This document shows positions 1 to 8,045 of a stretch of DNA of 10,336 nucleotides, piece after piece. The position numbers and the translations under genes are program-made. The notes beneath the pieces were generated by a model that saw nothing but the letters and a program-made list of their open reading frames with translations, had not been told where the DNA came from and did no database searches. Each line of letters opens with the position of its first letter. The stretch's first letter is position 1. Origin of the DNA: JBJKSO01 sp046703825 (GTDB lineage: Bacteria > Chloroflexota > Dormibacteria > Aeolococcales > Bog-877); assembly GCA_046703825.1 (NCBI GenBank), contig JBJKSO010000006.1, positions 1 through 10,336 on the forward strand, in the 5' to 3' direction.

Positions 1-766
1 GTTCGGCGGCGGCGGGCGGCGCGCTTTCGGCAGGAACCGTCACGTCAGTGGCTGCAGAAGCGGCGGCGGCACGCCGGGGAGCGGGCGCCTCGGAGCGCTC
101 AGCGCCGTCCTGCGCCGGCGGTGTTGGCGCCGCCTGGGGCTCGGGGAAGTCACCGCGAAACAGCCACACCGTAACTCCGATCTGTCCGAAGGTGGTCTTG
201 GCTTCAGCTTGGCCGTAGTCGATGTCAGCACGCAGCGTGTGCAGGGGCACCCGCCCGTCCCGGTCCCACTCGCGCCGACTCATGTCGCCGCCGCCCAGGC
301 GGCCCGAGACTTGAATCCGCACCCCTTTGGCGCCTGCCCGCATCGAGCGCATCACCGACTGCTTCACCGCCCGGCGGAAGGCGATGCGCTTTTCGAGCTG
401 GGAGGCGACATTCTCCGCCACCAGCTTGGCGTCCAGCTCGGGCGTCTTGATCTCCTGGATGGTTACCCGGACCTTCTTTCCGGAGATTCGCTCCAGGTTG
501 TCGCGCAAGGCGTCCACCGACGCCCCGCTGCGCCCGATCACGATGCCGGGCTTGGCGGTGTGAATGATCAGCGTCAGCTGGTTAACCGAGCGCTCGGTCT
601 CGATCCGCGCCACTCCGGCGTTGCGCAGCCGGTTGCCGATCAGCCGACGCATGGCCAGGTCTTCCTGCAAAAGCTTGGTGTACTCCGGGCCGCTGGCGAA
701 CCAGCGGGCGTCCCAGTTGCGGTAGACGCCTACCCGGAATCCGGTCGGGTGAACCTTCTGTCCCAT
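1..766 (-). CDS. rpsC: 30S ribosomal protein S3 (uS3), 3' end cut by window edge
   Basis: Small-subunit protein that lines the mRNA entry site and contributes to helicase activity. The frame opens at ATG 766-764 and stays open to the left edge, giving at least 255 residues. The start Met-Gly-Gln-Lys-Val-His-Pro is the family's usual N-terminus. A KH domain is visible around residues 40-110, with the segment KPGIVIGRSG at 72-81 carrying its GxxG loop. The C-terminal signature GRVPLHTLRADIDYG lies at 171-185, and the conserved core ends near Phe207. After that come at least 48 residues rich in Ala, Pro and Glu, a low-complexity tail. A GAGGAG ribosome binding site at 770-775 sits only 3 bases from the ATG. 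Upstream is rplV, separated by an unusual 133-base gap if rplV ends at its TGA, but by only 10 bases if the rplV frame is extended. Identification is certain; the true end lies outside the window. Confidence 0.97.
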   Translation of the reverse strand, partial: MGQKVHPTGFRVGVYRNWDARWFASGPEYTKLLQEDLAMRRLIGNRLRNAGVARIETERSVNQLTLIIHTAKPGIVIGRSGASVDALRDNLERISGKKVRVTIQEIKTPELDAKLVAENVASQLEKRIAFRRAVKQSVMRSMRAGAKGVRIQVSGRLGGGDMSRREWDRDGRVPLHTLRADIDYGQAEAKTTFGQIGVTVWLFRGDFPEPQAAPTPPAQDGAERSEAPAPRRAAAASAATDVTVPAESAPPAAAE

Positions 767-776
767 CAGCTCCTCA

Positions 777-899
777 CTATTCCTCGTCCTGGGCAGCTGG
801 TGCCGGGGCCGCCTCGGGAGGTGGCGAGGACTGAGCCCGCGGCCGCGCGCGCCCGCGCCGCGGCCGCTCCAGACTGTCCTCCACCACGGCCCGCAAATG
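777..899 (-). other. In-frame continuation of rplV beyond the TGA
   Basis: Forty codons in the rplV frame directly after its TGA, ending with TAG (779-777) and an immediately following in-frame TGA (776-774). The first eight residues (HLRAVVED) align with the terminal strand of uL22. The rest is an Arg/Pro-rich then Ala/Pro/Glu-rich tail ending QDEE, similar in composition to the tail of the neighbouring S3. High GC at third positions and the absence of stops are consistent with coding, although in such GC-rich DNA open frames are common. The segment fills the only large gap in an otherwise tightly packed operon and places the stop 10 bases from the rpsC ATG. This supports its being the natural 3' end of rplV. 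Confidence 0.7.
840..866 (-). repeat. GC-only stem-loop downstream of the rplV TGA
   Basis: On the transcript strand, CGGCCGCG (866-859) and CGCGGCCG (847-840) are perfectly complementary, with an 11-base loop, beginning 33 bases after the TGA. It could fold into a strong hairpin in the mRNA. It lies in an Arg/Pro/Ala-coding stretch made almost only of G and C, where such self-complementarity arises easily, so function is doubtful. No T-tract follows, so it is not an obvious intrinsic terminator. Confidence 0.35.
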
Positions 900-1202
900 T
901 CAGGTGGGCTTGAAGATGGAGTAGGAGGAGCCGCGGGCCCGCGGCTGGTAGCGCTTGATGATGGGTCCGCCGTCGACCTCGATCCGGATCAGCCGCAGCC
1001 GCTCCCGCTCCAGGCGGAAGTTGTTCTCGGCGTTGGCGGCCGCCGAGCGCACCACCTTGGAGACGTCCAGCGCCGCCCCTTGGGGCATGAAGGAAAGCAC
1101 GCTCAGGGCCTCGGAGACCGGCATCCCCTCCACCACTCCGGCCACCAGCCGCGCCTTGCGGACCGGTACCCGGACCCATTTGGCGGTCGCTTCAACTTGC
1201 AT
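900..1202 (-). CDS. rplV: 50S ribosomal protein L22 (uL22), apparently truncated by in-frame TGA
   Basis: Large-subunit protein whose extended beta-hairpin lines the nascent peptide exit tunnel. ATG 1202-1200 lies 9 bases after rpsS. The 100-residue product matches the family from the N-terminal VRKARLVAGVVEG through SAAANAEN and the hairpin around DGGPIIKRYQPRARG (about residues 77-91). It stops at Lys-Pro-Thr. Bacterial uL22 is usually 110 residues or more and continues Thr-Ser/Cys-His-Ile-Thr-Val-Val-Val, the last strand of the globular fold. Here the Ser/Cys position is TGA (902-900). The next in-frame codons read His-Leu-Arg-Ala-Val-Val-Glu-Asp, so the conserved strand appears to be present just beyond the stop. 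One base change (TGA to TGC or TCA) would restore a 141-residue protein ending at 777. Either the coding end is 777 with a sequence error, mutation or readthrough at 900-902, or this is a shortened uL22. The gene identity is secure; the end is not. Confidence 0.9.
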   Translation of the reverse strand: MQVEATAKWVRVPVRKARLVAGVVEGMPVSEALSVLSFMPQGAALDVSKVVRSAAANAENNFRLERERLRLIRIEVDGGPIIKRYQPRARGSSYSIFKPT

Positions 1203-1211
1203 TGTCTGACC

Positions 1212-1496
1212 CTACTTCAGTGCCGTGCTGCGCTCGGTGTGGTGGCCGTGCCCGCGGAACTTGCGGGTGGGCACGAACTCGCCCAGCTTGTGGCCGACCA
1301 TGGCGTCGGTGATGAACACCGGGACGTGCTTGCGGCCGTCGTGGACGGCGATGGTGTGCCCCAGCATCTCGGGAAAGATGTCGCTGCGGCGCGACCAGGT
1401 GCGGATCACCCGCCGCTCGCGCGAGCGGTTCATCTCCAGCACCTTCTTCAGAAGGTGCGCGTCGCAGAAGGGTCCCTTCTTGACTGACCTGCTCAT
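1212..1496 (-). CDS. rpsS: 30S ribosomal protein S19 (uS19)
   Basis: Protein of the 30S head that sits with S13 near the decoding site and contacts the A-site tRNA and the 50S bridge. The 94 residues start at ATG 1496-1494 and end at TAG 1214-1212, normal for the family (about 90-95). Diagnostic segments are the N-terminal MSRSVKKGPF, the middle Arg-Arg-Ser-Asp-Ile-Phe-Pro-Glu-Met-Leu-Gly-His-Thr, and the C-terminal HKLGEFVPTRKFRGH. It follows rplB with only 3 bases between and precedes rplV by 9, in canonical S10-cluster order. Nothing looks unusual. Confidence 0.97.
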   Translation of the reverse strand: MSRSVKKGPFCDAHLLKKVLEMNRSRERRVIRTWSRRSDIFPEMLGHTIAVHDGRKHVPVFITDAMVGHKLGEFVPTRKFRGHGHHTERSTALK

Positions 1497-1499
1497 CCC

Positions 1500-2324
1500 C
1501 TACTTGCGCCTCCTGCGCACGATCATGGCGTCGGTCGACTTGTTGTTGCGGGTGCGGTGCCCGAGGGCCGGTTTGCCCCAGGGAGTCTGGGGGTGACCGC
1601 CGGGTCCCGAGCGTCCCTCGCCGCCGCCGTGGGGGTGGTCGAAGGGATTCATAGTCGAGCCACGCACGGTCGGGCGAAAGCCTCGCCAGCGGCTCTTGCC
1701 CGCCTTGCCCCAGGTCTCGTTGGAGTGGTCCGAATTGCCCACCTGACCGATGGTGGCGCTGCAGCGCACGTCGATCAGCCGCACCTCGCCCGACGGCATC
1801 CTCAGCTGGGCGAAGCGCCCTTCTCGGGCCACCAGCTGCGCGCCGACCCCGGCGCTGCGCACCAGCTGGCCGCCGCGGCCCAACCGTACCTCGATGTTGT
1901 GCACGGTGGTCCCCAAGGGGATCCGGGAGAGGGGCAGTGCGTTGCCGGCGCGGATCTCCGCCTTCTCCCCGGCGCTGATCCGGTCGCCGACCGCGAGGCC
2001 TTCGGGCGCGAGGATGTAGCGCTTCTCACCATCCCGGTAGTTGACGAGGGCGATGCGAGCGGAGCGGTTGGGGTCGTACTCGATCGCCGCCACCACGCCC
2101 GGAATGTCCAGCTTGTTGCGCTTGAAGTCGATGATCCGGTACAGGCGGCGATGGCCGCCGCCGCGGTGGCGCACCGTGATCTTGCCCGCGGCGTTGCGTC
2201 CGGCATGCTTGCGCAGCGAGACCGTCAGCGACTTCTCGGGCTCCTTCTTGGTGACGTCCGCGAATGAACTGACACTCATGAACCGCCGGCCGGCGGAAGT
2301 GGGCCGGTACCGCTTCACCGCCAT
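1500..2324 (-). CDS. rplB: 50S ribosomal protein L2 (uL2)
   Basis: Primary 23S rRNA-binding protein needed for subunit joining and the peptidyl-transferase centre. The start is ATG 2324-2322, giving MAVKRYRPTSAGRRF, the normal N-terminus; an open extension upstream of this ATG only overlaps rplW and is not used. The 274 residues match the usual 270-280. An OB-fold region with ITVRHRGGGHRRLYR lies near 48-62, and the SH3-like and C-terminal region carries MNPFDHPHGGGEGR near 224-237, containing the conserved His associated with peptidyl-transferase function. The C-terminus is the basic IVRRRRK. It begins one base after the rplW stop (TGAAATG), consistent with coupled translation, and ends in TAG. 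Confidence 0.97.
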   Translation of the reverse strand: MAVKRYRPTSAGRRFMSVSSFADVTKKEPEKSLTVSLRKHAGRNAAGKITVRHRGGGHRRLYRIIDFKRNKLDIPGVVAAIEYDPNRSARIALVNYRDGEKRYILAPEGLAVGDRISAGEKAEIRAGNALPLSRIPLGTTVHNIEVRLGRGGQLVRSAGVGAQLVAREGRFAQLRMPSGEVRLIDVRCSATIGQVGNSDHSNETWGKAGKSRWRGFRPTVRGSTMNPFDHPHGGGEGRSGPGGHPQTPWGKPALGHRTRNNKSTDAMIVRRRRK

Positions 2325-2325
2325 T

Positions 2326-2628
2326 TCAGACGCCCTCGAACAGGTTGGCGATCGTCTCCCCGGCCTGCAGGGTAACCACCGCCTTCTTCCAGTCACGACT
2401 GCGGCCCACGACCCGCCCGCCGCGGCGCATGCGCGTGCGCAGCTTGCCCTTGACCATCATCACGTTGACTTGGTCCACGTGGACCTTGAACGCCTCCTGC
2501 ACCGCAGCCTTGATCTCCGGCTTGTTCGCGCGCGGCGACACCCGGAAGACGTAGCGCTGCTGGGCCATGCCGGCATACGACTTCTCGCTGATCACCGGCG
2601 CGATCAGGATCTCCGCCGGATCTTTCAC
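2326..2628 (-). CDS. rplW: 50S ribosomal protein L23 (uL23)
   Basis: Protein at the peptide tunnel exit and docking site for trigger factor and signal recognition particle. It starts at GTG 2628-2626, which overlaps the rplD stop as GTGA; no upstream start in this frame makes sense because it would lie inside rplD. The product is 100 residues, normal length. Recognisable segments are the early Ile-Ala-Pro-Val-Ile-Ser-Glu-Lys-Ser (residues 9-17), ANKPEIKAAVQEAF (34-47), and the loop GKLRTRMRRGGRVVGRSRDWKKA (61-83) ahead of the last strand. It ends with TGA one base before rplB. Confidence 0.96.
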   Translation of the reverse strand: MKDPAEILIAPVISEKSYAGMAQQRYVFRVSPRANKPEIKAAVQEAFKVHVDQVNVMMVKGKLRTRMRRGGRVVGRSRDWKKAVVTLQAGETIANLFEGV

Positions 2629-3248
2629 GAGAGGTGCTCCTCGATCCGGCTCAGCGCCGAGGCGGTCAGGATCAACGTCTCGGCGCTGAGCACGTCGCGG
2701 ACGTTGAGGTTGCTCGCCAGCAGCACCTTCAGTTGCGGGATGTTCCGCGCCGACAACTCGACGTTGCCGGAGTGCTCCCCGAGTACCAGCAGCACCCGGC
2801 GCCCACTCTGCGCCTTGTCGAGGAAAGTGGCCAACCGAGAGGTCTTGGGCTCCTCGAAATCGAGATCCGCGACCACCCGCACCGCGCCCTCCTCGGCCTT
2901 GGCGCTCAGCGCCGAGCGCAGAGCCAGCCGCCGCTGCTTGCGGGGCATGTCCTGCGCGTAGCTGCGAGGCGTGGGGCCGAAGACGGTGCCGCCGCCGCGC
3001 CAGTGGGGCGCCCGGATCGACCCCTGACGGGCGCGCCCGGTACCTTTCTGCCGGTACGGCTTGCGCCCACCGCCGCTGACCTCGCCGCGGGTCTTGGTGT
3101 CGTGAGTGCCCTGGCGGGCACCTGCCAGCTGGCGCACCAAGGCCTGGTGCAGCACCGCGGCGTGGACGGGAGCGTTGAAGACAGTCCCAGCCAGCTCGCG
3201 CGAGCCGGAGGCGGTACCGTCCTCCGCCAGCATCGGTGCGGACGCCAT
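2625..3248 (-). CDS. rplD: 50S ribosomal protein L4 (uL4)
   Basis: Large-subunit protein with a long loop reaching the exit tunnel constriction; in E. coli it also represses its own S10 operon. The 207-residue product starts at ATG 3248-3246, overlapping the rplC stop as TGATG, and ends with TGA 2627-2625 inside the rplW start. The tunnel-loop signature lies near 50-95: GARQGTHDTKTRGEVSGGG, then KPYRQKGTGRARQGSIRAPHW and GGGTVFGPTPRSY. The C-terminal half shows the usual Asn-Val-Arg-Asp-Val-Leu segment. No separate leader precedes rpsJ here, so an E. coli-style L4-controlled S10 leader is not evident. Confidence 0.96.
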   Translation of the reverse strand: MASAPMLAEDGTASGSRELAGTVFNAPVHAAVLHQALVRQLAGARQGTHDTKTRGEVSGGGRKPYRQKGTGRARQGSIRAPHWRGGGTVFGPTPRSYAQDMPRKQRRLALRSALSAKAEEGAVRVVADLDFEEPKTSRLATFLDKAQSGRRVLLVLGEHSGNVELSARNIPQLKVLLASNLNVRDVLSAETLILTASALSRIEEHLS

Positions 3249-3889
3249 CAGTGCACCCCCCGGGCCCGGCGCAGCCGCGGCCGCGAGTCTTTGACCAGCA
3301 CCACGTCGTTGCGCGAGCCGGGCACGGCTCCCTTGACCAGGAGCAGGTTACGCTCGGAGTCAACCCGCACCACCTCAAGCCGCTGCACCGTGGCGCGCTG
3401 GGCGCCCAGGTGGCCCGCCATACGCAGCCCCCGCCAGGTGCGGGCGGCGTCCACCGAGCCCACCGAACCCGGCTGCCGGATGTTGTGGCTGCCGTGGGTC
3501 ACCGGACCCCGGCCGAAGTGGTGGCGCTTGTGCTGCCCAGCGAAGCCCTTGCCCTTGCTCACCCCGCTGACATCCACCAGCTCCCCGGGGCTGAAGCCCT
3601 CCACGGTGAGCACCTGACCGACTTGCAGCGGGCCCAGGCCGCGGACTTCGCACAGGTAGCGGTGCGGAGCCAGGTCCGCCTGCTCGAAGTGCCCACGCTT
3701 GGGCTTGTTGAGCCCCTTGACCTGCTCGCCGAAGGCGATCTGCGCGGCTTCGTAGCCGTCGCGGACCTGGTCCTTGACCTGCACCACCGGGCAGGGCCCG
3801 GCCTGGAGCACGGTTACGCCCAGGCAGCGCCCGTCCTCGGTGAAGATCTCGGTCATGCCCAGCTTGCGGGCGAGCAGCGCACTGGCCAT
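3248..3889 (-). CDS. rplC: 50S ribosomal protein L3 (uL3)
   Basis: Early-assembly 23S rRNA-binding protein whose extension approaches the peptidyl-transferase centre. The 213 residues start at ATG 3889-3887, sharing a base with the rpsJ stop (TGATG). Signatures are the N-terminal ARKLGMTEIF, the central VSGVSKGKGFAGQHKRHHFG, then THGSHNIRQPGSVGS and TVQRLEVVRVDSERNLLLVKGAVPG. The central loop reads VDAARTWRGLRMAGHLGAQRATVQ rather than the common PGRVxKGxxMxGxMG form; this is a lineage-type variation, not damage. The last residues are basic. It ends in TGA overlapping rplD. Confidence 0.96.
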   Translation of the reverse strand: MASALLARKLGMTEIFTEDGRCLGVTVLQAGPCPVVQVKDQVRDGYEAAQIAFGEQVKGLNKPKRGHFEQADLAPHRYLCEVRGLGPLQVGQVLTVEGFSPGELVDVSGVSKGKGFAGQHKRHHFGRGPVTHGSHNIRQPGSVGSVDAARTWRGLRMAGHLGAQRATVQRLEVVRVDSERNLLLVKGAVPGSRNDVVLVKDSRPRLRRARGVH

Positions 3890-4194
3890 CAGAGCCGGAT
3901 CTCGATGTTGACCCCGCTGGGCAGGTTGAGATGCATCAGGGCATCAACCACCTTGGGGTTGGGGTCAAGGATGTCGACGATGCGCTTGTGGGTGCGCATC
4001 TCGAACTGCTCCCGCGAGTCCTTGTCGATGAACGGGCCTCGGATCACGGTGTACTTGGAGATCTCGGTGGGTAGGGGCACAGGGCCCATCACCCGCGCCT
4101 GGTTGCGTGCGGCCGTCTCGACGATGCGAGCCGCCGCCTGGTCCAGGACGCGGTGGTCGTAGGCCTTGAGCCTGATCCGGATCCGCTGTGCCAT
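3889..4194 (-). CDS. rpsJ: 30S ribosomal protein S10 (uS10)
   Basis: Protein of the 30S head and, as NusE, a partner of NusB/NusG in antitermination. The 101-residue product starts at ATG 4194-4192 and ends IEIRL-TGA. It shows the family's IRIRLKAYDHRVLDQAA near the N-terminus, GPVPLPTE near 37-44, and the signature KDSREQFEMRTHKR followed by DILDPNPK. It is 15 bases downstream of tuf, with no room for the long regulatory leader that precedes rpsJ in enterobacteria, so it is probably expressed by read-through from the str promoter. Its stop overlaps rplC. Confidence 0.97.
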   Translation of the reverse strand: MAQRIRIRLKAYDHRVLDQAAARIVETAARNQARVMGPVPLPTEISKYTVIRGPFIDKDSREQFEMRTHKRIVDILDPNPKVVDALMHLNLPSGVNIEIRL

Positions 4195-4209
4195 CTGCCC
4201 TACCGCTAC

Positions 4210-5394
<1,185 letters not shown>

Positions 5395-5446
5395 GTCCTC
5401 GTCCTGCCCTTGGCCTCCGGCTCACTCCGTCCCTCGGCTCGGGTTG

Positions 5447-7561
5447 CTAACTCTTCCGCTTGGCGGTTATCTCCTCTGCCAGGGACTGCGGCAGTTCCTG
5501 GTAGTGGTCGAACTCCATCGTGTAACTGGCGCGCCCCTGGGTCATGCTGCGCAGCTGGGTGGCGTAGCCGAACATGTTGGCCAGAGGGACCTGCGCGTGC
5601 ACAATCTGCATCCCGCGGCGGCTCTCCATCCCCAGGGTGTGGCCGCGACGCGATGCCAAGTCCCCGATGATATCGCCCAGATTGGCCTCGGGGACGGTGA
5701 CGTCCACCTTCATGATCGGCTCGAGCAGAACCGGGCTGGCCTTGCGCAACCCGTCCTTCATGCCCATGGATCCGGCGATCTGGAAGGCCTGCTCCGACGA
5801 GTCGACGTCGTGGTAGGAGCCGTCGTACAGGGTCGCCTTGACGTCGACCACCGGGTAACCGGCGATCACCCCCGCCTGGAGGGCGTCGATGCAGCCCTTC
5901 TCGACGGCCGGGATGAACTCCCGGGGGATGACCCCACCCACGATCTTGTTGAGAAACTCGAAGCCCTGGCCCGAGTTGGGTTCCACCACCAGTTCGCAGT
6001 GGCCGTACTGGCCGTGGCCGCCGGTCTGACGGACGAAGCGGCCGGTGCCCTTGGCCTGCTTGCGCACGGTCTCCCGGTAGGCCACCTGGGGCTTGCCCAC
6101 GTTGGCGTCCACCTTGAACTCGCGCAGCAGCCGGTCGACGATCACCTCTAAGTGCAGCTCGCCCATACCCGAGATGAGGTTCTGTCCAGTCTCGGGGTCG
6201 GTGCGCACCTGGAAGGTGGGGTCCTCCTCCGCCAGCTTCTGCAGCGCCACCGCCAGCTTGTCCTGGTCGGCCTTGGTGCGAGGCTCGATGGCGACGCTGA
6301 TCACCGGCTCCGGGAAGACGATCGACTCCAGCACGATGGGGTTGCTCTCGTCGCTCAGGGTGTCGCCGGTGGAGGTCCGCCTCAGCCCGATGGCGGCGGC
6401 GATGTCCCCGGCCAGCACCTGGTCCACCTCCTCCCGGCGGTTGGCGTGCATCTTGAGGATGCGGCCCACCCGCTCGCGCTCGCCCCGGGCAGCGTTGAAC
6501 ACGTAGCTGCCCGACTTGAGCGTGCCGCTGTAGACCCTGAAGAAGGTGAGCTTGCCGACGAAGGGGTCGGTCATGATCTTGAAAGCCAGCGCTGAGAAAG
6601 GGGCGTCGTCGGCCACTTCTCGGGTGACCTCCTCGCCCGAGCGAGGATCGAGGCCCTTGATCGCGGGCCGGTCCAGAGGGCTGGGGAGAAACTCCACCAC
6701 CGAGTCCAGCAGTGGCTGGACGCCGCGGTTGCGCAGCGCGGCGCCGCAGAGGACGGGGAAGAGCTGGGCGCTCACGGTGCCGCGCCGGAGCGCCCGGCTG
6801 AGCCGGTCCGCCTCGATCGGCTCGTCGTCTAAGTAGGCCTGCATCAGCTCGTCATCGAACTCGGCGGCGGCTTCGATCAGCTCCTGGCGGGCGGTCCGCA
6901 CCGCGTCCGCCAGCTCCTCCGGAACTGCCTTCTGCTCCAGCACGGTGCCGAGGTCGTCGGCGTAGATGGTGGCCTGCTCCCGGATCAGGTCGACCATGCC
7001 CGAGAACTGGTCCTCGGCCCCGATCGGCAGCTGCACCGGGACGGCGCGCGCTCCCAGCCGGTCCTGGATGGAAGCTACCGCGGCCCCGAAGTCGGCCCCG
7101 AGCCGATCCATCTTGTTGATGAAGCAGACCCGCGGCACGTCGTACTTGTCGGCCTGCCGCCAGACGGTCTCCGACTGTGGCTCGACCCCGCTCACGGCAT
7201 CGAACACCGCGATCGCCCCGTCGAGCACCCTGAGGCTGCGCTCCACCTCGACGGTGAAGTCGACATGGCCCGGCGTGTCGATGATGTTGATCTGGTGCCC
7301 AAGCCACTCGGCGGCGGTGGCGGCCGAGGTGATGGTGATGCCGCGCTCCTGCTCCTGGACCATCCAGTCCATGGTGGCGGCGCCCTCGTGGACTTCACCC
7401 ATCTTGTGGATCCGGCCGGTGTAGAAGAGGACGCGCTCGGTGGTAGTGGTCTTGCCGGCGTCGATGTGGGCCATGATCCCGATGTTGCGCACCCTATCCA
7501 GGGGCACCCGCCGGCCCTTAGCCGCCTGGCTGCTGGTGATTACCGAGGGTTGGACTGTCAT
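5447..7561 (-). CDS. fusA: Translation elongation factor EF-G
   Basis: GTPase that drives translocation and, with ribosome recycling factor, ribosome recycling. The product is 704 residues, full length. GTPase motifs are AHIDAGKTT (31-39), RGITI (73-77), DTPGH (95-99) and NKMD (149-152). The domain III/IV region contains SGMGELHLEV and the loop GGHGQYGH. The C-terminal domain V holds GMESRRGMQIVHAQVPLANMFGYAT. The protein starts with a 20-residue polar extension before the conserved Val-Arg-Asn-Ile-Gly-Ile. ATG 7561-7559 lies 12 bases after rpsG with no strong ribosome binding site visible. It looks like a normal canonical EF-G rather than a tetracycline-protection or mitochondrial-type paralogue. 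Ends in TAG. Confidence 0.98.
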   Translation of the reverse strand: MTVQPSVITSSQAAKGRRVPLDRVRNIGIMAHIDAGKTTTTERVLFYTGRIHKMGEVHEGAATMDWMVQEQERGITITSAATAAEWLGHQINIIDTPGHVDFTVEVERSLRVLDGAIAVFDAVSGVEPQSETVWRQADKYDVPRVCFINKMDRLGADFGAAVASIQDRLGARAVPVQLPIGAEDQFSGMVDLIREQATIYADDLGTVLEQKAVPEELADAVRTARQELIEAAAEFDDELMQAYLDDEPIEADRLSRALRRGTVSAQLFPVLCGAALRNRGVQPLLDSVVEFLPSPLDRPAIKGLDPRSGEEVTREVADDAPFSALAFKIMTDPFVGKLTFFRVYSGTLKSGSYVFNAARGERERVGRILKMHANRREEVDQVLAGDIAAAIGLRRTSTGDTLSDESNPIVLESIVFPEPVISVAIEPRTKADQDKLAVALQKLAEEDPTFQVRTDPETGQNLISGMGELHLEVIVDRLLREFKVDANVGKPQVAYRETVRKQAKGTGRFVRQTGGHGQYGHCELVVEPNSGQGFEFLNKIVGGVIPREFIPAVEKGCIDALQAGVIAGYPVVDVKATLYDGSYHDVDSSEQAFQIAGSMGMKDGLRKASPVLLEPIMKVDVTVPEANLGDIIGDLASRRGHTLGMESRRGMQIVHAQVPLANMFGYATQLRSMTQGRASYTMEFDHYQELPQSLAEEITAKRKS

Positions 7562-7573
7562 GGAGAAGGGACC

Positions 7574-8044
7574 CTAGTAGCGGAAGTGGGAAAAGGCGCG
7601 GTTGGACTCGGCCATCTTGTGCGTGTCGTCCTTGCGCTTGACCGCCTGGCCCATACCGTTGCTGGCGTCCATCAGCTCTGCCGCGAGCTTGTCGGACATG
7701 CTCTTGCCGTGCCGGCTGCGGGCGCTGCGGATGATCCACCGCCGGGCCAGCGCCAGTCGGCGATCGTGGCGGATCTCCACCGGCACCTGGTAGGTGGCGC
7801 CACCAACTCGCTTGGGCTTGACCTCGATCACCGGGGTGGCGTTCCGCACCGCCAGCTCGAAGACCTCGAGCGCATCCCGCCGCTGACTGCGGCTGATCCG
7901 GCCCAAGGCGCCGTAGACGATCTGCTCGGCAGTGGAACGCTTGCCGTTGAGCATGATGCAGTTGATGAACTTGGCCAGCCCCTCGTTGTGGTACTGGGGG
8001 TCGGGAACGATTACGCGCCGGGACACCCGCTGACGCCTGGGCAT
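7574..8044 (-). CDS. rpsG: 30S ribosomal protein S7 (uS7)
   Basis: Assembly-initiating 16S rRNA-binding protein of the 30S head, near the E site. The conserved N-terminus MPRRQRVSRR fixes the start at ATG 8044-8042, although the frame is open further up inside rpsL. The product is 156 residues, the typical size. Other hallmarks are ALEVFELAVRNATPVIEVK, the segment RVGGATYQVPVE and the C-terminal Lys-Arg-Lys-Asp-Asp-Thr-His-Lys-Met-Ala-Glu-x-Asn-Arg-Ala-Phe. It starts one base after the rpsL stop (TGAGATG), leaving no room for an intercistronic S7-binding element like that of E. coli. Ends in TAG. Confidence 0.97.
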   Translation of the reverse strand: MPRRQRVSRRVIVPDPQYHNEGLAKFINCIMLNGKRSTAEQIVYGALGRISRSQRRDALEVFELAVRNATPVIEVKPKRVGGATYQVPVEIRHDRRLALARRWIIRSARSRHGKSMSDKLAAELMDASNGMGQAVKRKDDTHKMAESNRAFSHFRY

Positions 8045-8045
8045 C

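Noticed and set aside
900..902. TGA read as selenocysteine, tryptophan or glycine under an altered code
   Set aside because: TGA is the ordinary stop of rpsL, rpsJ, rplC, rplD, rplW and pdxH, no other gene has an internal TGA, and no SECIS-like hairpin sits directly after it.
766..1179. Alternative minus-strand frame over rplV whose TGA overlaps the rpsC ATG as TGATG, suggesting a frameshifted rplV end
   Set aside because: Its residues in the C-terminal region do not match uL22, while the straight in-frame continuation after the TGA does. The overlap is most likely chance.
2325..2396. Upstream extension of rplB into rplW
   Set aside because: The family N-terminus MAVKRYRPT begins at 2324; the extension overlaps rplW in another frame.
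5395..5446. Internal promoter or terminator between fusA and tuf
   Set aside because: The 52-base gap is purine-rich with a ribosome binding site for tuf, but I found neither a -35/-10 pair nor a hairpin with T-tract.
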